The notes below the pieces were generated by a model that saw only the letters and a list, made by a program, of their open reading frames with translations, did not search any database and had not been told where the DNA came from. A stretch of 64,000 nucleotides of DNA from Ricinus communis. Taxonomy: Eukaryota > Streptophyta > Magnoliopsida > Malpighiales > Euphorbiaceae. Where the stretch lies: contig NC_063257.1 of the NCBI RefSeq assembly GCF_019578655.1, positions 33,780,242-33,844,241 of the forward strand, given 5' to 3'. Within the stretch, counting starts at the first letter, position 1. Every line of letters starts with the position of its first letter. Made by a program: the position numbers and the translations under genes. Shown piece by piece: positions 57,252 through 64,000 of this stretch.

Positions 57252-58188
57252 GAGGTTTGGATATTGGTGTCGAAGTAGAATAGCCAGGAGTGGCTTCTTC
57301 CTTCGTTTTGGATAAGAAAGGTATTGAACCAGGCTTGCTGGTAATCCCAATAGGAGAAAGAGGTGTTAAGATTTGAAGGGTAGGTTCTTTTTAGAGAAGT
57401 AGGGAAGGAACGAAGAGAGTGTAAATCCATACCCCAATCAGACGGGTGAAGGATTCTTTGGATTGTGCATGTTGAATATGCAGGGTCTTTATGGGCTTTG
57501 TCTTTTTTGAAGTGCTTGAATTTGGCTGAACCAGTAACCTCAAGGATTGACTGGTAATAAGCTTGAGGCTTTGAAATATTCCAGGGTTTAAAAAACCAAC
57601 CTGGAGGGAAAATCTTTGAAACCAATTTTGAGGGGCTTTCTGTGCAGAATCCTTCCTCAATGGTTAAAACATTTTGAAAAATAGGTTTTTCCAAATACTC
57701 ATTTGATTTAAAACGTTTTGATTGTGTCAAAACAATCTCCTGAGAGTTTGGCTTTGAAAGACTATTTGAGTTTTGAGATAGATTTGGAGGGAAAATCTCT
57801 ATCTCGGTATTTTGAAAAGGGATAGATAATATACCTTTACCCTTTGTAGAGGAAGAGGACGACTTTGGAGTCGCTTCTGGCTTTGGAATGATTTGCTTTG
57901 TAGATGGTTCGGTGATTGAACCATTTGTCTTTTGTATTCTTCTACTCTTTGAATGAATTCGGGTCTTGCTTGGGCAAGCCATTCCCGAATTTGTTTGGCT
58001 TGATCGGCTTTGAAAGGATCCATCTGAGGTTGAATTGGATCCGGTTGATTAATTTCTTCTTGGATTATCTCACCAAGTCCCGATGGGCTTTGAAGTTGAA
58101 GGGAGGACTTCCTTCAACGGGCTTTGAATTTTGGCGGTTTTGAAGAGGCCGTGGACTTTTCTTCTTTAGATTTCGATTTTCTTGGCAT
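57252..58188 (-). pseudogene. ORF2 N-terminal two-thirds, inverted copy
   Basis: The minus strand starts at ATG 58188 and encodes the same basic N-terminus as copy 1, but the long open part (57982-57252) begins after a frame change. It shows SRRIQKTNGSITEPSTKQII, NVLTIEEGFCTESPSKLVSK and DYQQAWFNTFLIQNEGRSHS. It stops at the filler, without the C-terminal third. Confidence 0.8.
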
Positions 58189-58194
58189 TTTGTA

Positions 58195-59441
58195 TCACTC
58201 CTGTTTTTGTAAAAACTCTCTGGTTAGAAAGTCAAGAATAGAATTTGATTCTCCACGAATAAATTCAATTTCAAAATCAAAAACAGATAAGATAGCTTGC
58301 CAACGGGCGAAAATCTGTTTTGAAGCTATATTTTGGACATCTTTTTGTAAAACTTCTTTTGCAGACTTGCAATCAATCCTTAAAAGAAATTTTTGATTTA
58401 AAAGATCGCTTTGAAATTTAGAAATATAGAGAACTATCGAAAGGATTTCCTTTTTGATAGTAGAATAATTCTTTTGAGTATCGTTCCAGTGAGTAGAAGT
58501 AAACTGGACAATACATTCTTTAGAATTTTGAACTTGCTTTAGAATCCCACCATATCCTAATTCTGATGCATCCGTTTCTACAATTTTAAATGCAGAAGGA
58601 TCAGCTAGATGCAGGCAAGGAATTTCTAAAACTTGTTTTTTAATGCTTTGGACTATCTTTGTATGCTGGTCGGACCAAGGAGGAGGGTTTTTCCTTAGCC
58701 TGTCATGCAGGGGTTTTGCAAGACAGTTTAAATTAGGATAAAAATCCATAACATAATTTAAACTACCAAGAAATCTTTGAAGCTGGGTTTTTTCCAAAAT
58801 TTTATCTAGAAACTTTGAAGTGAATGCCAGGGATCTCTCAATTGGAGTAATTGTACCCCGAGAGATGTAATGACCAAGAAATCTAATTTTCGTTTGAAAA
58901 AGAGATATCTTAGACTTTGAAACCACTAAACCATTTTTCTTAACAACATAGAAAAACGTTTCTAGGTGTTTAAAATGTTGTTCAATGGAATTTGAAAAGA
59001 TTAAAACATCATCTATGTAGACAATGCAGAACTTTGAAAATGGATTAAAAATGTCATTCATGATTTTCTGAAATTCAGAAGGGGCATTTTTTAATCCAAA
59101 AGGCATGACATTCCACTCATATTGACCGAATGGGACTGTAAATGTCGTTTTGTAACGATCTTTTGGATCAATCTGGATTTGCCAAAATCCTGATTTCATG
59201 TCAAACTTTGAAAAGATGAATGCAGAATGCAGTTTTTGTAAAAGATCTTTCTTATTTGGAATAGGATACCTAATCCACTTAAGAGCTTTGTTCAGGGGTT
59301 TATAGTTGATCACTAGCCTAGGAGTTCCTCTTTCTATTTCGCTATTCTTATTGACATAGAAAGCTGCACGAGACCAAGGTGATCTAGACTTTGTAATTAA
59401 ACCCTTAGACTCAAGATCTTTAATCTCTAATCTGCAATGGT
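58195..59441 (-). pseudogene. RT-RNase H region, inverted copy (open reading frame, truncated upstream)
   Basis: An open minus-strand frame (to 59463, of which the last few codons are junction DNA) carries all RT motifs including YIDDVLIFS, all RNase H motifs and the natural ORF1 C-terminus ...FLTREFLQKQE, ending TGA at 58197-58195. It lacks the upstream protease and movement/coat domains, so it is a fragment despite having no internal stop. At 59441 homology stops in ctgcaatgg. Confidence 0.9.
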
Positions 59442-59484
59442 TCCGTTGCCGGGAAACATACAACTTTGTAAAACCCGACGGACA
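59442..59484. other. Filler DNA at second inversion junction
   Basis: About 30 bp starting ttccgttgccgggaaac, matching nothing else seen in the window, followed by leader from acccgacggac. It separates the inverted RT fragment from copy 3. Confidence 0.65.
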
Positions 59485-60866
59485 GGGCAGTAAAGCTGAG
59501 AGCTGTGGTCCAGGCTTGTCTAGAAAGTTATTTTGGTTTAGGTTAAAATGAATTTAGAACCTTTCTTCTGTAGATCTTCTTCTTTCTCAAATTCTTCTGC
59601 CTCTGAATCATCGAGGTACAAAGGTCTAGTAAATAGTGAAGAAATCACTATTGAAGATTTTTCAAAGCATATAGACGATTGGGAAATACCCAAAGTCCAA
59701 AAGAAACAAATTTATGAGTTTTCAAAGTTTCCTCTCTTCAAGACTGATTTTACAATCAAGACTGAAGAAAGAGATATCCAAATTTCAAAGCCTTTTGAAG
59801 AGATTTATCTCTTGAATCCAAAGACCCTACAAAAGCATATGGAAAAGGATTATAAGTATATCCACATAGGTCTAGTCCAGGTAGGTATTAAGCCCCTTAC
59901 CAGAGAAGGTCTAGATACTTCCATATTAGCCGTCCTTAGGGATGCTAGATTTACAAATTTCTATGATTCCCTGTTAGGTACTGGCTGAGTCGAGTCTCAA
60001 TAAAGGACCTATTTCTTTCAATTGTTTTCCAAATATCACGATTTCTTTAAACGATAAAAATGTTTTAAAGAGCATCGTTCTTCAAATCAAAACTCACAAT
60101 TACAAAATGCTTGAAGGATCTATTCCGATAGCATTAATTTTCAAAATTCATTACAAAGCTATGATTTCTGCCTTTGGTTCCAAACACAAACTACACTCAC
60201 CAAAAGGAGAAACCCTGTTCCTTCAAACAGATCTATCCAAATCAAATACAACCATTCCAAAGACCATTCAATGGAAAGACATTACACTTCCAGAAGAATG
60301 GATCCTTGAAGGTGCAACCCAACCTACTTCTAAAGCAAATGAACCAAACACAAACCTTAAACGCATAGCCCAATATCCAGATGGAAAGGTAAAGATCACA
60401 TTCAACAGAAAGTCAACTTCCTCTAGATTTTCTGATGATGGTTCTTCAACCTCGACCATAGATATTGGAAGGGTATCCAAAATTCCTTCTGTTATCTATG
60501 CCCCTTACAAAGAACCAATTCTATCCCAAACACAACCCAGATTTTCAACATCTGATATTCCAAAAACACTCCAGAATGTTGATTACCAAAGCAACATCCC
60601 CAGACCAGTCTACACTGATCCAAAGAATGATGACGAAGATATAGAGATAACCTCTACCCCATCTTCACCATCACCATCAGCCATTACCCAAAACCTTGAA
60701 GCAGAGATCAACATGATTTCCAAAGAGTTCGAAATTGATAAAAAAACTCTTGCATGAAGATTTCTATTCAAAGAAAAACCATCTTAAGAAACTTTGGTTT
60801 TTTAAGAACTTTTTAAAAGAAAAAGATAGTATTCAGGAAAGATACTATCAATTTTGTATTCAAAAG
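59474..60866 (+). pseudogene. Copy 3: leader end and movement-protein region
   Basis: Leader from acccgacggacagggcag, then ORF1 from ATG 59548 (MNLEPFFCRSSSFSNSS, then SKHIDDWEIPKVQKKQIYEF). This is the only copy with an open ORF1 N-terminus. One extra base at about 59985 (actggctgagtc versus actgttgagtc) and an extra A at about 60745 break the frame. At about 60866 the coat-region sequence attcaaaa jumps to gaaagctcttcc in the leader, removing the rest of the genome and the TATA box. Confidence 0.85.
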
Positions 60867-61520
60867 AAAGCTCTTCCTGAGTCTAATTCTCACAGAAGAA
60901 ATTAGAGTGAAAAGAGTGAGTGAGAGAGAGAGAAATCTTGTAACTCCTCTTGTAAGTCTATATTTTCTTTTGTTTCAAAGTTTTACAAAGTTGTATGTTT
61001 GTTTACAGCTTTCAAAGTTGTTTATATGTTTATGTTCAAAGCCTGTTATTATCAATAAAGCATTCAAAGTTTATCTTCTTTATTTATCTTCTTCTTCTTT
61101 CCCAATCATCAAGCGTATGCTCTGTGCTTGCCTCGTAAGAGGATCCTGCACATCAGAAACTTGCTGATTGTTTCTGTTCAAATTTATTTTCAGATCTATA
61201 AGTTTATAGGCTGGAAAACTGATTCTGCAAGAGCATTTAAAGCTCCTACAGGCTGCTTAAAGCGTGAATCTGGTTACAACGCCACGAACTTAGATCTAAA
61301 TCTTCACTGCTTAATATTTCTAATCTATTCCTAGATCTCATATTAATTTGGTATCAGAGCCAATTGGGTTCCGGGATTAGAAGCATATCTACATTACAAA
61401 GATTTTACATTCATTTTAGACTGCATCAGGTTTCCTATAGGCAAGTTCTGTTCATTTTATGCGCAGTAGTAAGACCCGACGGACAGGGCAGTAAAGCTGA
61501 GAGCTGTGGTCCAGGCTTGT
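60867..61520 (+). other. Copy 3: viral leader with poly(A) signal and primer-binding site
   Basis: Homologous to 55757-56213 and 48044-48255. Contains AATAAA (61054-61059), a second complete primer-binding site TGGTATCAGAGC (61349-61360) and the leader end acccgacggacagggcag. It holds short open frames (for example 61128-61334) as is usual for caulimovirid leaders. It ends at tctagaaa, where it meets the inverted protease fragment. Confidence 0.85.
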
Positions 61521-61990
61521 CTAGAAAAGGGAAAACAATATTTGAATCTTTAGCTTTGAAAATGATTCCAGCAGTTGTTACTTTAAAGGGAGTTATCAAA
61601 TTGATAAATGGAGTCCCTAAGATAACAGTTTGCTGAAGATCCTTTGTAAGAATAAAAACATTCTTTAAAGCAATGTTATTATTAAGAATTGCGGCTTCAG
61701 TTTTACCAGCAATCTTAATCTTTGAAGAATTGGCTGAAGTTAGCCTTTCTTTGGTTTCTTGATGAAACCTTTTAGGAACCAGTTCGCAGTTGATACAATT
61801 GAGGTCTGCTCCTGTATCAAACAACGCGATGGTTTCTATCTGGAAATCACCAGGGAAAACAAGCTTTATTTGAATCAAATATTTTCTTGAAGTAATTTCC
61901 TTTAAAACATTGATAAAGTTTTCAGGAACATTTTCAGAAACTTCAAGGTTTTGAAAATCATTTTCCTCATCAGAATCAGAATCACTATTC
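61521..61990 (-). pseudogene. Copy 4 (inverted): protease domain
   Basis: The minus strand 61878-61521 encodes the same protease as copy 1 (ALFDTGADLNCI, VILGTPFINLI) and stops inside the domain at the junction with leader; the annotated frame end at 61435 is leader sequence. A stretch at 61990-61879 encodes the preceding residues in a broken frame. Confidence 0.85.
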
Positions 61991-64000
61991 GCTTTGAGGA
62001 TCGAGCTTTAAGCAAAAATGTGAATCATTTTGTTGTTTTTCTTTCAACTCTTTGAGTTCTGTTTTGATGGTTTTAATCTCCTTCCGGAGTTCCCAATGAT
62101 GGGAAGAGGGTTTTTCAACTTCTTTCCTTTGTCCAAAATCATAGTAAGATCATAAGTATTCTTACTAGATGAAGGAACCAGAGATTCAGTTTTTAAAATT
62201 TCTTTTAAAACTTGCTTTTGAATAAGAGGATCACTAATATGCTTTACAGCTTCAAGAAGAGCTTCTTGTTGCCTAGTGAGCATATTAATGTTCTTTGAAG
62301 AGCTCTCTGAATCTGTCTCAGAACAATCAGTTGAGGTTTTGATTTCATCAATTTGAAATTCTTCCTCACTGTTTGAGAACTCTGATTCAGATGAATCAAC
62401 TAGAAGAGCAGAAATCTTTTGCAAAACTTCTTCTTCTATTTGAAGCTCATGGAGTCTTTTGGAAAACTTACAATACTTCGAAGTATGGCCTTTCTTACCA
62501 CATTTAAAGCATGTAATTTTTGAAAAATCTTTTTTAGAATCTTTCTTTGGAAATTTAGAATGAAATTTGGAAGAAGATGGTTTTTTATAGAAATTCTCCT
62601 TGCTTTTAGAAGGCTTTCTATATTTGGAAAATCGCTTCTTTTTGAAAGACTTTGAATAAGAATCAACTTTGCATTTCCCTTTGCAACTAGACACGGGCTC
62701 TATTGGGTTATATTCAAACTGGTTACAGAAACTACCTAGTTCCTGCCTAGTCTTTTTCATTTCCCATTTGAGCTGTCTTTGAAGCTTAAGGTCATGACAA
62801 ATCTTTAAACCTTCTTTCTGGGTTAGACTAACTAACTCACCATAAGTGTAGAAATCATAAGGGATTTGACCGTTATGGGCTTCTCTTATGGTATTCCTAA
62901 CTCTTTCACCTAGAATCTTAGGTAAACCGGCTAAGAATTTTTCTTTCCAGAAAGGTTGGCTAGAATCTTCCCTAAGCATGACTCTGGTTAGGAAAGTGTC
63001 TTTGTAACTTTGAAAGTTGCTAAGCTTCTTACAGGTAAGGTTGCTAAGGAGCTCGGCATTTTTGTCTTTGAGCAGAGAAGGGTCTCCTATGAAATGAAGA
63101 GAAATAGTGAGGATTAGAGTTGACACTGCATCCTCAATTGGATTTCCTATTTCATCTAGAATGGGAGTTCCTTCTACTGTGGTTTGGATAGCACCTAGGA
63201 TTTGAAGTTGTTGTGCTTGAGTGAGATGATAATCCCACCATCCTTTAAGCTGGCCAGAAAATCCAGCTATCAGGAGCTCAGCAATGGCTCTATCGGAGGT
63301 ACCACTTTGGGTTTTATAGGCATTGGCTGCCATGGTCATCTGTTGCAAGAGACCAAGGATGTTGTACTCAGACATTCCATCTATATTCCATTCATAGACG
63401 GAGGAGGCATTGAATCTAGACTGGGTTAGGATGTTGTTCCTATTTTCAATTCCTATATCTGGAGCAGTACTCCTAGGAGTATTCCAGGTCAATCTAGGGG
63501 CTTGGATTCCCAATCTGTTGATATTGAAGGGTTTTGGAATGGGGCTTTCAAGCTTTGAATCACTTGACTCATCGCTTTGGGCTTGTCCTATTGCACTGAT
63601 ATTCCTACTGCTTTGAGGAGTATCTGGTACTAGATTTTTGGACGACTCAGAGGTTGCTAATCTACTCAGCTGTTCTCTGACTGCTTTGGCAAACTCAGTT
63701 TGCTTTTGGAAATGGTCTTGGCTCGGCTTTGTAAGCTGATATGGCTTAAAAACTGGATTTTTAAGCTTCTCTGACTGGTTCGACTCTCTTGGTTGACCAG
63801 TACTGGGGATTGGAGAAGTCACCACTACAGGGGGCTTTTGAATCTGGTTTTCTATTCTAACCAGTTGCTTTCCTATAGTGTTTAGACAGGTGTTCGAATA
63901 ATTGTTCTGTTGAACAATATTCTTGACATTCTTTTCAAGGTCTTCGCCTACCAGTTTGTAAGGTGTAGCCTCTATCTCACTCTCTCCATAAGGAATGGTT
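61991..64000 (-). pseudogene. Copy 4 (inverted): coat protein and zinc-finger region, continues past window
   Basis: A long open minus-strand frame, 63825-62044 (593 codons), extended by homologous sequence to 64000. It covers the SRLATSESSKNLVPDTPQSS spacer, GWWDYHLTQAQQLQILGAIQ, MLREDSSQPFWKEKFLAGLP, the basic KKKRFSKYRKPSKSKENFYK, and the zinc knuckle CFKCGKKGHTSKYC (62510-62470), followed by an acidic serine-rich tail. This is the best-preserved coat region in the window. The window end cuts the copy, so it is incomplete here. Confidence 0.85.

Noticed and set aside
59442..59463. Start codon of the inverted RT frame at 59463
   Set aside because: The first residues come from junction filler; the viral RT has no start codon of its own because it is part of ORF1.
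61364..61636. 90-codon open frame across the leader/protease junction
   Set aside because: It reads leader and then antisense protease; it is a product of the rearrangement.

Overview
This window reads as repeat-rich intergenic nuclear DNA of a flowering plant, probably a eudicot. It is AT-rich, contains no recognisable host protein-coding gene, and is built almost entirely from nested LTR retrotransposons, rearranged plastid DNA and endogenous plant pararetrovirus (Caulimoviridae) sequence. All assignments come from reading motifs and internal repeats by eye. No database search was run, and most borders are good to a few bases up to a few tens of bases.

Positions 1-16140: a decayed Tat-type Ty3/gypsy element ('C') with a 5' LTR at the left edge, remnants of RNase H, archaeal-type RNase H and the integrase C-terminus, a long 3' region with an antisense plant-mobile-domain gene remnant, and a 3' LTR at 14095-16140. 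A second Ty3/gypsy element ('A', 1075-6855) sits inside its 5' LTR, flanked by a near-perfect 5-bp duplication, and has lost most of pol.

Positions 16143-34530: a decayed Ty1/copia element ('D') is split in RNase H by a minus-strand element ('B', 17464-33900). B has LTRs of about 2.1 kb, a gag gene and no visible pol. B's right LTR is split by a 7.5-kb insertion (24788-32343) made of plastid fragments (trnR-UCU, an inverted-repeat-like segment, rps4, petB, rbcL, psbA with its promoter) and an old, scrambled pararetrovirus copy lying between the petB and rbcL pieces.

Positions 34687-40529: a nearly full-length but inactivated chromovirus ('E', minus strand; gag, protease, RT, RNase H, integrase, chromodomain). 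Its LTRs carry a dense array of TTCnnGAA motifs upstream of the TATA box, resembling heat-shock elements. Positions 40530-48011: Tat LTR and gag remnants, another B-type LTR, and a minus-strand copia LTR ('F').

Positions 48012-64000: an endogenous pararetrovirus cluster. A nearly complete genome copy (primer site, ORF1 with movement protein, coat/zinc finger, protease, RT and RNase H, then ORF2, purine tract, promoter and poly(A) signal) begins at a (CA)n microsatellite. It is followed by three rearranged partial copies, two of them inverted. Junctions show microhomology or short filler, including filler that resembles viral leader. The one-polyprotein-plus-ORF2 layout resembles florendoviruses. 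The first copy is interrupted by frameshifts and a stop. The large inverted repeats would fold into long hairpins if transcribed.
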